NCBI GenBank assembly: GCA_002102555.1
Contig: MCFL01000103.1
Coordinates: forward strand, 1-64,000
Source of the DNA: Catenaria anguillulae PL171
Taxonomy: Eukaryota > Blastocladiomycota > Blastocladiomycetes > Blastocladiales > Catenariaceae
Length of the DNA: 64,000 bases
Reading direction: 5' to 3'
Of this stretch, positions 45,501-57,733 are shown one piece after another. The position numbers and the translations under genes were made by a program. How positions within the stretch are numbered: position 1 is the first letter of the stretch; every line of letters begins with the position of its first letter. Below the pieces are notes generated by a model, which was given only the letters and a program-made list of their open reading frames with translations, was not told the origin of the DNA and did not search any database.

Positions 45501-48500
45501 CTGCGCGGAAATGAGATACTGAGAGCCATCTTCTTGGGTCATGATGGTTGCTTGGTCAAGCCAGAGCGCATACGACTTGAGCACGGCCGCGGTCGACACT
45601 TGACGCAACTTGCGAATGGTTTCCACAAACTGACTGGCTTGGCGGAAGACTTGCACGGCATACTCGGTCGCGAGCAGCGGCTCACGGCAAACGAGACACT
45701 TTTCGGTCGTGGAGCGAATCGTGATGGTGCCGTGGCACTTTGTGCAATAGTACGTGTTGGACACCTCGAGCAACCACGGCATACCGGTCTCGTGTTCCCA
45801 CTTGCTAATCACCTCCTCGGAAGTCTTGACGTTGAGGAAGGAAGCACCCAAGAGTGACTCGGGCAGATCGCCTTCAAACGTGCGCACCGTCTTGTGAATC
45901 TGATGCACCACGGCAACATCGGGCGGCGGAAGCACCGTCGGCGCCAAAGTGATCCACGCTTGGTAACGCTGAATGGCATTGAGCGCGAAAATGAGATTGC
46001 CAAACCGGTACTCGTTCTCGTTTGCCAACCAGTAAGCCTTGAACTCGTCGACCTCGGCTTCTGTGATCATGGTTTCGCGTACGGTCGCGGGCAACGACAG
46101 CTTGGCCTCGGTCACGGTGGATACGGACGCAGACGACAAGACGCTGGCGGCGGCCTCATCGTTGACGTCGTGCAGGCTGATGACCAGTGACTTGACTGAC
46201 TGGGCGGCCTTGACAGGTTCAGGAACGTGAGGAGCAGCCACATTGTTGAGTTCAAGCGAGCGTTCGGTGACGACAACAGCATCCTCCTCCACGTGAGGTT
46301 CAAGAGCGCTTGCGGCAGCCGCAACGGCAACGGCGGCAGCACCGCCCAAAGCCAAAGCATCGATAGAGTCCACGGGTGATTCTTCTTCGACCTTGACTTG
46401 CTCTGGAATTCCGTCAAACTCGATTGCACGGGACACGACTTGAACTTGCTCATCCTCGCCATCGACAGCAACAGCAGCAGGCACGGCAATGAGCGGCAGC
46501 ACTTGGCCAAAGTGGGCAATCATGTACTCTTCATACTCGGCAAACTGCGACATGTGGAACCAGTGCATGAGCTGTGCATCGTCCGACATGGGCGTGAGCG
46601 TGTACAACGACTTGTCCCCGTCCATCGACTCGACCACGACCGTGTCATCCAATGAACGCTGGTACGTCACATTCGAGTCCATGGTGAGCTTGTCGGCGCC
46701 AGCGGCAACCGCTTGCTGCAGTTGCACAAAGCGGGCAGCCAGGCGGTCGTTGAGGGCAACTGCGTGGGCCTCGTGCTCGTCAACGGGCATTTCGACATCG
46801 TGCCAGTCCCAGTTGGATTCGCGAATGCCCGACGAAAGCGCCACCGTGGCATGTGTGAACCGTTCGGCACCAACAATGTCCTGAACGTCAGCGCGGTACT
46901 CGGCACCGAGCGACATGTGCAAAAGAGCAACGAGCTTGACCATGGCGGGCGCAACGGGCACTTGCTCGTACGTGGGATCCTCGGCATCGGCAAGGTAGCG
47001 CACATAAAGGGCAGCCCAGTGCATGGACCAGGTCAGGGTTGTGATGGGCGCGAGCTCTTGAGCAAATTGCGACACGGCTTCAAAGGTCACGGGTGAGTTC
47101 TTGGCGGCTTGCAATCCACGAGCCAAGGTGTGATCGGCCGACAACTCGACTGCATCTGCTTGGTCATCCACAGTAACCACCAAACGGGCGGTAGCTTGGG
47201 ACGGATCCACATCGGGCTTGGCAGGCAACAACGAAACGAGCGAGCCAAAGCGTGACAAGGAAAACACCTTGAATGCCTCAACATCGTGCATGTGCGCAAG
47301 GTGGGCGACCTGGCCGGCGGCCGAGAGTTTGGCCAGCGAAAAGAACTCGGTCGAGCCATCGTCCTTGGTGACCATGACGGCATCGTCCATAACGCGCGCG
47401 TATTCAAACACTCCTTCGGCCACCACCAAGTCTTGCTCGTTGCCGATGCGGCCCAGGATTTGCTGAATGACAAGGAGCTGCGTGTTGAGCGCACGGGCAA
47501 GTTGAACGGCATCGACGGCATCGCCAGCTTGAGCGGCAGCAACATCGGCAACGTACTTGGCCGGAAGCGAAGAGTGGACGAGGGAGATACGGGCATGCTT
47601 GACGGTGGGGCCCGAGCGCAGCTCTTGAATGTACTCGGCCACTTGGGCCACCGTGAATTGAGCACCAGTGCGCACATCGAGCTCGTCAACCTTGGCAACA
47701 TACGCGCGTACATGCGATTCGGAAACCAGCAGATCCAAGCGACCCGCCGACGACATGACCGGCGACACGGACCGCGTCGACGACACAAAACTCGCAGACG
47801 CTGCGCGCGGTGTGGCCGCCATCGCAGACTCGGCATACCCATCGTTCACGGCAACCACCACGGTGGGTGACTCGGGCTCGTCTACTACAAACTCGGGCAA
47901 GTTGAACAAGGTGCCCACATGCCCGAACATGTCTTGGCAATGCGACTTGTACCAATGGCCTGTGGCAATGTGCTGCAAGTGTGCAAGGGCGTGCGCGGGC
48001 GAAAACTGGGCGCTGTACATGTGCTTTGAGCCGTCCATGGAGGTGACAGCAACCATCTTGTCCTTGACATCGGCATACGACGCCTCGGGGAACGCCATGT
48101 GGTTGTCGACCGCGGCGCGAATGATGGTGAGTAGCTCGGGCAGAGCCATGCGCAAGCGGTAGAGTGCAGGCGGGAGCACCGTGGTCGGGATCGGAGCGGC
48201 ACCGGCAGCAAAACCGTTGTTGAGCGAATGGTTGAGGGCTTGCGTCACAAACAACGGCGCGCTCAAATCCTCGTGGTCGCCACTGCCCATCAAAGCAACG
48301 ATATCCTCGGCGTACGAGTCGACGAGCAGGTGATGCGCAAAGGCAGCGAGTGCGACAGACGCGGTCATGTGTTGCATGGGACCCTTTGCGGCCACACGCA
48401 CAAACTCGGCGTACTGGCACAGCAAGTGCGCAGAGTTGCCTTTGACCAAATCGGCAAAGTGGACCATTTCGCGCACGTGCGCCACGTACTGGTTGGCAAC

Positions 48501-51500
48501 CTCGGGTTCGCGGTTGGACTCGTGGTCAGCACCACTATCCAAAGCCGTGGCGGCGTCAGTCAAGTCCACGTAAAGGTAATCCACTGGCTCGGCAACAGGC
48601 TCGGCCTTGAACGTGTCGGCCACTTGCACGCCATACTGCTCGACAAAGAAGGTTTGATACACGGCAGGCGCACTTGTGTGAACAATTTGGCCTAGCTTGG
48701 CCGCATCCGTCAACGGCGCAATCGAGTACACTTCAGGAACAAGGGCCTCCTCCTCGGTCGACGAAATGACCAACGACGACATGCCCACAAACCGGGCATA
48801 TTCGGTATCCACTTGCTGAGGGGTCCACGTGGCGGGCACATTGGACAAGAACCGTGCCAAGTCCATCGTCGCACGCAACAAATCTACCGAAAACTCGTGC
48901 CACTGCTCGGCGAGCTTGGACTTGCACGACAAACACCTGGCGGTTCCGAGGGCATATTGAGCCGAATCCACTGACTGTGTCATGTTGCACTTGGTGCATG
49001 TGGGCATGGGCGGCGAAAGCAACGCGGGCGGCGCAAGCTCAAACCCGACGCCAGCCAATGAGCCCCATGCGGCCTTGTTTATGTCCCCCGTCAATGCACG
49101 TGTTGTTGGATGGGCAATGGCCGCAAGCTGATCGGAAGACAAGCCAAGCGACTTGGCATCGAGCTGGAACGCGGCAGGGTTGGTCGACATGTGCGCGAGT
49201 GCCACGACGGCAACGTCCATGGGCGGGGTGACGGCCGCGTCGCCGCCTGCGGCAATGGCGTGTAGGTACTTTGAGTAACGGCGGACGGCCGCAGAGACAT
49301 AGGTCGGGTCGACAAACAAGATGGCGCGCTGAACCAGAAACTCGCGCAGAGAATGGAACGCGGCGATTTCGGTATGGGCAATGCCAAATGCCGACGGCGA
49401 CGGCACGGGGGCCGGCGCGGCGGCGGCGGCAGCAGCCTTGAGCGTGATGGACGCATCCGACTCTTGCTCCTCTTCCAGGACCACCGCGCGCTCAACAACA
49501 ACAGCGTCAACCTCGGCCTCTGCCGTCTCCTCTTCTGGCTCGGGCTCGGTGGTGGGCAAAACGACCTGGGCTGCACCCACGGCCAATGCGGCCACCTCCT
49601 CGCCATACTTGTTGACGAACCACTCTGCGTACGCCAAGGGTGTCGCCGAATGCACCAAATGCCCAGCCTCAACGGCATCATCGCGAGTCGCGATCGAGTA
49701 CATGTGCTTGTTGCCAACCTCGTCGGCGATCACAACCGACATGTCCATGAAGCGCGCATACGCATCCTGTGCGTCCTTTGTAGGCACCGTCTCAAGCACG
49801 GCAAGCTGCTGGCGGTAAATACGTGCGGCATCGGCGAGATCAAGCGGAAACGCCACTGAGGTAGTGGCAGGCACGGCCGCTTCGACTTGCGACCACGTGG
49901 CGTCGCCGGCGGCCGGGTTGGTCGCAGCACGCAGCACGACTTGATCGGCGGCCGCAAGCACAGCAGACACGCCCGCCGCCTCTTGTTGACCGTGGGCCGC
50001 GATACTGGTCACATCGGCAACAAACTGAGCGGGATGCGACGCGTGTGCGGCCATGATGACGGCCACATCCACGGGGGGCACGGCGGCTTGGTCCACATGG
50101 CCTTGGGTAACGCCCACGAGATACCTGGCGTACTTGCGCACCGACGCCTGGGATACAGTGACTGACTTGACAATGCCCGTAACGCCACGCATGTTTGCGA
50201 GTTTTGCCGCCGAGACGGCCGCGAGCAATGGGTTGGACTCGATACGTGCCTCCTCCATCAAATTCTTACCATCCTCGACCACAACGTCCTCAATGTTGGA
50301 CTCGGACACCATGGCGGCCTCGGCCACGGGCGCAGACTTGCGCAACCTGAGCGGGCGGCCACGCACCGCGTCCCAGTGGTGGAAGTTGACATTGTCGTTT
50401 TGCATGACAAGTGCAATCGTGTGATGATCAGCAATGGCCCCGTAATATTCTTGACTGGCACGCACATAAGCGTTGGGCCACAGTGTGTGCGTCAGGTACG
50501 CAAGCAAGACATCGGCTGCGGCCCAGTCGCGCGACTCGAGATGATACACTTGTTCCTTCCCCAGGACATCCACGAGCACCACCGCACGCTTCCACGCAAA
50601 GTCGGAGTACGCGCGCACGGCAGCTTGCTTTTGGTCCTCATCGTCCTTGAAATCCACGGCACTCACAACACGGAGCACATGTGCGCGCCACTCTTGCACA
50701 GTGCGCACCAGGTCGACGGAAAACATGGCAAATGCCGTGTACACTTGTGGGTCGCGCATCAGCAGCAACTGCGTCTTGGTGACGGTGCGCCAGCATACTG
50801 AACATTCAATGGCTTTGGTGCCCATGCGCAAGGCAACAAACTCGCGCGCCTCAATGGTAGCGTACGAGCAGCACGTCGGGCACTGCAACAACCATGCGTG
50901 CTCAACCACATCGGCATTGTGCAAGAGCACATACGGCACGCCCGTGTACTTTTCCCAGGCTTGTTGCGACCCGGAATCGAGCTGCTTTGTGAGTGCTTGG
51001 ACCAGGAACTTGCGCAGCGGGAAGGGCGTCGTGAGCAAGCTCGGGACCGCGTCCGATCCGAAAATGGCCTCGAGATCCGCGACATATGTCGGGGTATGAA
51101 TCATGTGATTGTACCACAACAACAGCACGTCCACGGGCGGCATCACGTCCATGGCGTCCGTGTGGGTGGCCAACATCACAAGCCACGCATAGTACCTGCG
51201 CTCGGCCTTGACCAAGTAAAGCGTGTCGACCTTGCCCTCGGCGTGCTTGTCCTGATGCCTTGCCAAGCTGAGATGTTGGGCAAACGACTCGAGTAGGTCC
51301 AAATGCCCGTCGAGGGCCTCGCCAGAGACCAAATCGGCAATCGACACATTGTCGTCTGCCAGGGCGCCGGGGACATTAACGGTGACGGTGCGTTGCGCAC
51401 GCTTGGTCGACTCAAACATGGCGCGCAGCGAAGCGACCGAGGGGCCCTTGGATGCGCTTGACGGCGCACCGGCCGCCGACGAAATGTTGGCTAGAGTCTT

Positions 51501-53264
51501 GCGAGGCGTGTTTGGCATGGAAAGTGCAGCCACTTGTTGCTCGAGCTTGTCCAAATCGGCGGCAACACTGTCAATAGTGCGCTCGCCTTGGTCTGGTTGT
51601 TCCTCGTGCTTGACGGTTTCGGGAGCAACAACAACTTGCACCTCGTCCATGGACGCGCGCCTTCTGACCTGTTCCACCTCCTGCGCCACGGCCGACAAAG
51701 TCACGGCCTCTTGGTTCAGCACCACAATCTTGCCAAACTTGTCGAGCGAGTAATCCAAATACCCTTGAGGATCTGCCACCACGCCCGTCCAATACGCCAC
51801 AAGCACATCCGTGTCAACAGCCAAGGGGGCGGCCTCGCCCTTTGCATTTGCCGCAGCCAGCAACAGCCGGCGCAGGACAAGTGACACTTCGGCCGCCTCT
51901 TGCGTCGAATACCCAGCGGTTTGCTTTTCTTGCAACTGCGTCACCACGGCCGCGACTTGCGCGCCAACCATGGGCACCACGTGGGCTAGATCAATGGCAA
52001 ACCTGCACATGGCCGCTTGTGCGCGCGGGACATGACCTTCGGCCACATGCGAGGCGGTTGTTGCGGCCGCCAATCCTTTGCCACACCCCGAGCACGTCGC
52101 CGAGCCCGCAACATACAAGTCCACATGCACCAGGGACATGGTCGCGCAGGTGACGCACGCCACAGGCACACTGGGTTTGGGCGCAAAGTCCCAGGGCAAG
52201 CCCGCAAACGCCGCCCACGCATCTTGATCCTTGGCCAATGCAATCGCACACGCAGGAAACATACCCGGGCGTGCCAGCACGGCGTCCCTGGCGTCGTGGC
52301 CAAACAGGGCGCCCAGATCGTCGGCGTATCGGGTCACGTCGGCCACTAGGTGGGCGTACCACACGGCCAGCACATCGGGCGGAGGGATCGGCAATTCCGA
52401 CGACGAACAAGTGGTGATGAGTGCGAGCCAGGCAAAGTACCGGTCTTCGAGCGCCGCCACAACGGTTGGCGAAAGCGGCGCCGCTGTGGAGTGGGTCAAC
52501 GAGGTAAATGCTTGGTTGAGGTGATGCAGCAAGGAAATGTGTGCCGAGAGTTGGGCGGCCGTCAGGGTGAGTTGCGGCGACGGCGACGATGCATCGTCGC
52601 TTTTGGCAGCAGCAGCCACAAAGGCGGCACCAGAGGGAGTCTCGGCGGGTGCGGCCAATGAGGCGGGTGCTTGTGTTGGCGATTGGCGTGACTCCGATGT
52701 GGCAACAATGTGTGCCATGGCTGCGTGTTCGCGGGACGTGGACGGGTCAAACTGATGGAGCGTGGGAGAATATGCCAGGGGTGAGCAAGCCGGTTGAGTC
52801 ATGTGGAAGAGCGAAAATCGAAAAAAAATGAAAAGCGTACGACATCCGACTCTTCGTCTTGCTCGCTCACGAGGGCAAGGGCAATGTGTGCGGCCTGACT
52901 CGCAGCAACTGCGTGCTCGCTGACTTGCCCCTCCTCGACAATGGTGGTGGTCGTAACAGTGACTGGCAGGGCAGTGATGGTAGCGGATGCAGACCCGACA
53001 GAGTCTTGGCCAGCATCCTTGATGGTGGCAGATGCGGATGCGGATTCGGATCCGGCATCATGCGACGTGGTGAATGGCGAAGGTGTCTGATAGAAGGAAA
53101 ACATGACGACCACAAGAGCAAGGTGTGAGCATGGGGAAACCAGCAAGCAGTGAATTGCAAACAGCACATACTTGGACAATGGCCGAATCACGGTTGCCCG
53201 TGGCCAAATGCAGGTCTGCATCGGCGCGGTCCAAGGCGGGCGAGGCGCCGGGAGAAGCCGACAT
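42532..53264 (-). CDS. giant GRDP-like (DUF1399) and zinc-ribbon multidomain protein
   Basis: Exons 53264-53172, 53086-52841, 52751-42692 and 42614-42532; introns 85, 89 and 77 nt, all phase-consistent; about 3,493 aa. The first two exons are short and the start (MSASPGASPALDRAD) lies upstream of the long open frame. The body repeats a unit of the type R-Y-x-x-[WY]-L, then P-P-x-D-V, then W-x-x-H, then Y-x-x-D-L-x-x-x-F-G about eleven times (near residues 215, 629, 984, 1268, 1557, 1816, 2026, 2373, 2707, 3071, 3379); units 5-7 are degenerate. This is the GRDP/DUF1399 pattern. Six CxxC...CxxC ribbons follow units 1, 2, 4, 8, 9 and 10. The last exon gives a basic tail, KKKKKKGIKKVFGML. No membrane segment or enzyme motif. 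Function unknown; a large cytosolic scaffold is the simplest reading. Confidence 0.9.
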
Positions 53265-54237
53265 GATGGGTCAAGCAAATGTCAAGCGAGAAAAGTCTAT
53301 GTGGGCCGAGCCTGCTTGTGTGGAGCATGAAGGGAAAATGAATCAGCAAACCAACGATGCTTGTTGCGAGCAAAGATTCAACGACGAACCGTCAAGTTCA
53401 ACTTCAGGTCAAGGAGATTGCGAAGACGGTTTCGACCAACGAGGCCGAATTAAACAGGAATGGCCAATCTGCTGACACAAATCGGCACACGGGCAAGGAA
53501 GAGAAGGAGTCTACCTGTGGCGTGGCGGCGGAGAGGCGTGGGGTTGAAGTTAGCGACACTGAACTGAAACGTTGGAGGCGACGACGGCAAGAGTTGATGG
53601 GTCCATGGTGCATCGTCATTCATGAAAAAAGCATATTGCATTCGACGTTGATGGCAGGATGCCACGCAGGCACGAGTTGTTGTGCGTGACGAAAACGGCC
53701 GCGAGACATGGCGGTCGGTGGTGGACATGGATGCCAACACCACATTCAGATACAGGACAGGATGGCGGGGAATACATGCCTGATTGCGAATGAGAATGAG
53801 GGGGACAGTTGCAATACGATTCGCAACTGCTACTGTTATTGTACGGTGTGAAGCGAACTCGAAGCGGGAATGCATTCCGTCAACCGTCAACCGTCAACCA
53901 ACCAAGAGAGATGAGTTGACTCAAAGAAGTTTGAAGGTTGGCCTGTCCCCAACAAGCCTCGACACATGCGCCGGCGTGCTTGTGGCGGCTGTTTCGTCCA
54001 TGGTGATCACAAAGGAAAGGTTGGACATGTACCTACACAGCAACCGTGCACGTGAGTGGCTGCCAAACACTTTTTTTGGACTCATTTGGGCGAATTCCCA
54101 GGACGCCTCGTGTGGAATTTGTGAGGAATCCTCTCTGCAGCTTGCGCCCGACATTATTAATACCTATTCGACTCGAAAACCGGAAAATCACACTTCGAAA
54201 AAATTTTCAATTTCCGTTCCGTAAATTGCATACATTA
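53265..54237. other. divergent intergenic region
   Basis: About 970 nt between the divergent giant gene and the BED-finger gene; no gene seen. It contains three copies of CCGTCAA in tandem (about 53876-53898). An open frame up to 54224 shows no family features. Confidence 0.45.
53876..53898. repeat. CCGTCAA tandem, three copies
   Basis: Three direct 7-bp units in the divergent promoter region between the giant gene and the BED-finger gene. Seen directly; meaning unknown. Confidence 0.7.
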
Positions 54238-56185
54238 ATGTTGCCAATGCTCAATCCAACCACGGGCAACATGTATCACCAGCATGTCCAGCAACAGCAA
54301 CAGCAGCACCAGCAACAGCAGCACCAGCAGCAGCAGTTTCTTCAGCAGCACCAACAGCACCAGCACTCGCTGGCCGCTGCGGCCGTCGCTGCTGCGGCTG
54401 CTGCCGCCACCGTAACCCACCAAGCACAGCTGCAGCAGCAACAACAACAACAACAACCTCTTCAGCACCCTTCGTCGCGCCCAACCACCACCACTCCAAG
54501 CCAGCCACCTGCGCTCGCACCCACAAGCCTGCCCGTGGGCGGTGGCCCAACAAGCACCATCCACGGCACGCCGATCGACCCTTCCATCCATCGCCACCCA
54601 GCGCTGCTTGCCGCCTGTCCTCTACACCTGCACGCGCCGCACCTGCCCACGCTCATCAAGCCGCGCGGCCGCCCGCTCAACCCGCTGTGGATGTTTTTCA
54701 AGCGCATTGCCGCCACGCCACGTCACGCCGACGGACCTGCGTCGTCGGGCCACTCGCACGCGCAATGTGTGCAGCCTGGGTGTGGCCAGATCATGAGCGA
54801 TGCAAAGGCACGCATGTTGGCCGCGCACTTGTGGGGTGGGAAATGCGCTAGTCCTGATGTCAGGGATCCACGCGTCGTAGCGTGGTTGACAGAGTGGCGC
54901 AGACAGGTCAAGGTCAATGAGGCAGGCGAGTGGGTCAGTGAGGCGAGCGAGGATCCAAAGCCCAGTACGTCTTTCTCCTTTATAAAGCGAGCCCGTTGAT
55001 CTACCCCATGCACTAAAACTTGCTTTCCCTTTTTGCCATGTAACAGGGAAACGCAAATCACGCGCGTCCAAGCGCGCTCGGACCGACGCGGACGATGACG
55101 GGGACGGCAATGACGACTCCAATGGTAACTCCCAAGCCCATTCAACCCTCAATCTGGCGGCCGGTACCAGCAACAACGCATCCGCATCATCGGCCTTTGA
55201 CTCGTCGAACTTGTCTGCGTTTGGCTCTGTACCCTCACTCGCCACCTCGACCCCATCGGGTTCGGCGCGATTCCATGCGACCCCTGGGTCACCCTCCATC
55301 GCCTCACTTCTCCTGCCACCCAACGTGCCGCCACCAACCGTCCAATCCCAAGGCCACACGTACGCCACGACCACCACCACGACGCCCAACTCTGCCGCGG
55401 CCTACCTCGCCTCCACCAACCCTGCGCCTCCTCCTCCTCCCCTACCGCCGCAAGCCGGCCCCGCCTACCCAACCCCGCCCACGCCCTCGCTCCCGCACTT
55501 GTCACTCTCTTCCACACTCACCCACCACGCGCACTTGTCGCTGGTGCGCTGGATGCTGCACTATCATTTACCCATGGACGCATTCACACATCCGTCGTTT
55601 GTCGAGTTTCTGCATCTCGTCAACCCAACCGTGCCCTCGCCGTCACGCGACCTGGTGCAATTTGGGCTGGTGCCAGTCTTGGCACACGAGGAGACTCGAA
55701 ATGCCATGCATTTTGCACAACATGCGGCCGCGGCCATGGGCATGGGCATGCGTGCTCGGCCCACAACCGCCCTGACGGCCACGGCTACCGCAACGACCAC
55801 GACGACGGGCGAGCACGAGGCGCGGCGCCGTGACCCCCAAGCAAGTGGTGCGTCGAGCGACAAGGTGGTACGCAGACCGGGGACGAGCGCAACCGCGCCC
55901 GCGGCGGGCCCTGGCGCGGGTGATGAGGATGAGGCCAGTGTCAGAGAGGCCGCCAGGGCGGCGGTGGCTTTGGCGGCCGCTCAGCAGGCGCAAAGGGCTG
56001 CGGTTCAGGAGCAACAGCAACAGCAGGCGACTCAGGGGCAACACGTGCAGGCGAGAGAGAGTGGTGGGCAGCGGCAAGGGCAGGAGCAGCACCAGCAACA
56101 GCAGCAGCAACAGCAACAGCACCAACAACAGCAGCAGGAGGATGACATGGATCGGCGCGCGTTGGGCATGTTGGGGTTGTTGTAG
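54238..56185 (+). CDS. BED-type zinc finger protein, probably domesticated from a hAT transposase
   Basis: Exons 54238-54964 and 55047-56185; the 82-nt intron (GTACGT...TAACAG) is phase 1, and the total is 621 aa. Order: Gln/His-rich N-terminus; Pro/Thr-rich stretch; an AT-hook-like KPRGRPLNPLW leading into a BED-like finger (C-V-Q-P-G-C, then AHLWGGKC); a basic NLS made across the intron (PRKRKSRASKRAR); an acidic patch; a low-complexity linker; then LVRWMLHYHLPMDAFTHPSF, VEFLHLVNP and PSRD, the usual start of the hAT dimer/DNA-binding region (LP...V....F..L...LNP...PSR). A Gln/His-rich C-terminus follows. The hAT RNase-H catalytic core is absent, so it cannot transpose. Most likely a nuclear DNA-binding regulator. 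No terminal inverted repeats seen. Confidence 0.75.
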
Positions 56186-56344
56186 TTTGGGTCCGAGTTG
56201 TTTTGTTTTCATGATTTATTTATTTATTCATCTACATTTTGTGTCCATGTCTCAATGATACATTTTTTTTTTCCTGTCTTCTTGCATGACCTCGAGGGTG
56301 GTCCATCACATGAAATCTATTCACACAACGGCCATGATAGGTAG

Positions 56345-57467
56345 TTAAATCCTCACGACCCTCCCCAACCCACGTTGAGCAACATCCATGCCCCACCTTA
56401 CGACCCCATGCACGGCGCCCATGCACACATACACGCCGCCCACAATGCCCGCCATGCGCACCATAAACTTTGGCAACGACTCCTGCCCCGTGGCCGTGAT
56501 GCTCACGGCAATGGGCTCAAACGCGTACCGGAAAAAGATGCCCGGAATGCCCTGCTCAGCTTGCGAGTTGGGCGTCAGCAGTTTCTTGTGGTCCGTGACG
56601 GCGTATTGGTTGGTAGAGAGGTGCAAGGACCCCGAGGTGTAGGTGGAGGGGACAATGGACAGAAAGTATTGATACATTTCGAAATCTGGGCGTGTCACTT
56701 GTTAGTTGCAAAAAGCCACACACGAGCAAACCTCGAATCGCCAGATCCGTACTCGTCAAGCTCACCTCATACCCGCCCGCCAACGGATTGGCCAACTGCA
56801 GCCCAGCACTGGACGATGCAGCCGCATGGTGCTTGTTGTTGCCGCTTGTGCTGCTTGCACTGCCCGCTGCTCCAATTTCGGTGGCGCCAAACGCAAACTG
56901 GTCCACGCGATGCGTAAAGTTGATGGCCTCATGAGGGACATGCAACTGGCCCGCATATGCATGGCCCAGGGCCGTGATGTGCACATTGCCCGCGACCTTG
57001 GTGATGGCAAACGCGCCACGCATGCGGCACGCCGTTGCTTGATCGGCCGGCACAGGTGTCCCAGCACTTGTCGAAGTGCCGTGTGCGCCAAATGCCACAG
57101 GGCCGTCTGGCCGCTGGCCGTGCAAGTACACCCCGGCGGTGGAAAACAAGGTCGGGATGCGCTCGACCGTGTTGCCGACATGCAACGCCGTCCCCGACAC
57201 ATCGTACACGTCCATGGTCACATACTCGCACTTCATGGCCACGGTCACGTCAACCGTCACGTCAATGGATTGGCGCAGTGTTGGGTCCACGATGAACTTG
57301 TAGTCATGGTGGATGGCCAGAAACCGTGCCGTTTCCGAGATGGCTAGCAGGCACAGCAAGGACGAGACAACCAGCGATGTGAGGGCGCCCGATTTGGACC
57401 GCACCAGGAAGGCGTCGTCGATTTTCGGGAAGGCGTCGAGCGTGGAGAGCGATTTGACGAGGCGCAT
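56345..57467 (-). CDS. ERV41: ERGIC2/Erv41 COPII-vesicle cargo-receptor protein
   Basis: Cycles between ER and Golgi in COPII/COPI vesicles with its partner Erv46. Exons 57467-56732 and 56685-56345; intron 46 nt (GTTTGC...CCCAG, phase 1), the shortest well-supported one here; 358 aa. Motifs: N-terminal VKSLSTLDAFPKIDDAFLVRS followed by a first membrane span (SLVVSSLLCLLAIS); YKFIVDPTLRQSIDVTVDVTVAMKC (lumenal start); ITALGHAYAGQLHVPHEAINFTHRV (family NFTH motif); after the join DFEMYQYFLSIVPSTY; then GIFFRYAFEPIAVSI and the second span VRMAGIVGGVYVCMGAVHGV. The start at 57467 is chosen because the conserved protein begins there. Complete. Confidence 0.93.
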
Positions 57468-57660
57468 TGTGGAAAGAAGAAGATTTCCATTGATTTTTGA
57501 AAGAGCCCGATATTCTTTATTGTAAATTTTTGGCGAAAACCGATAATTCATGTCCGGGCCGCCGATCGGACGCGCCACTCCACCCGAACAACGCACGACA
57601 CCCCAACGTTCAACTCGAACCGTTCCAACTTCCAACACGAATTCCCTTCGTTCTTACGAA

Positions 57661-57670
57661 TCCATATATA
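57661..57670 (+). promoter_or_regulatory. TATA-like box in the ERV41/QDPR divergent promoter
   Basis: CCATATATAG lies about 65 nt before the dihydropteridine reductase ATG, within a 266-nt divergent promoter. Position and sequence fit a TATA element; not proven. Confidence 0.35.
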
Positions 57671-57733
57671 GTTTCTTGCTTCATCCACATTGTCCCGTCA
57701 CAAAACACAATCACGAGTCACATTTAGTACAAC

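Noticed and set aside
53784..54224. 146-codon open frame before the BED-finger gene
   Set aside because: No family features; probably leader/promoter sequence.
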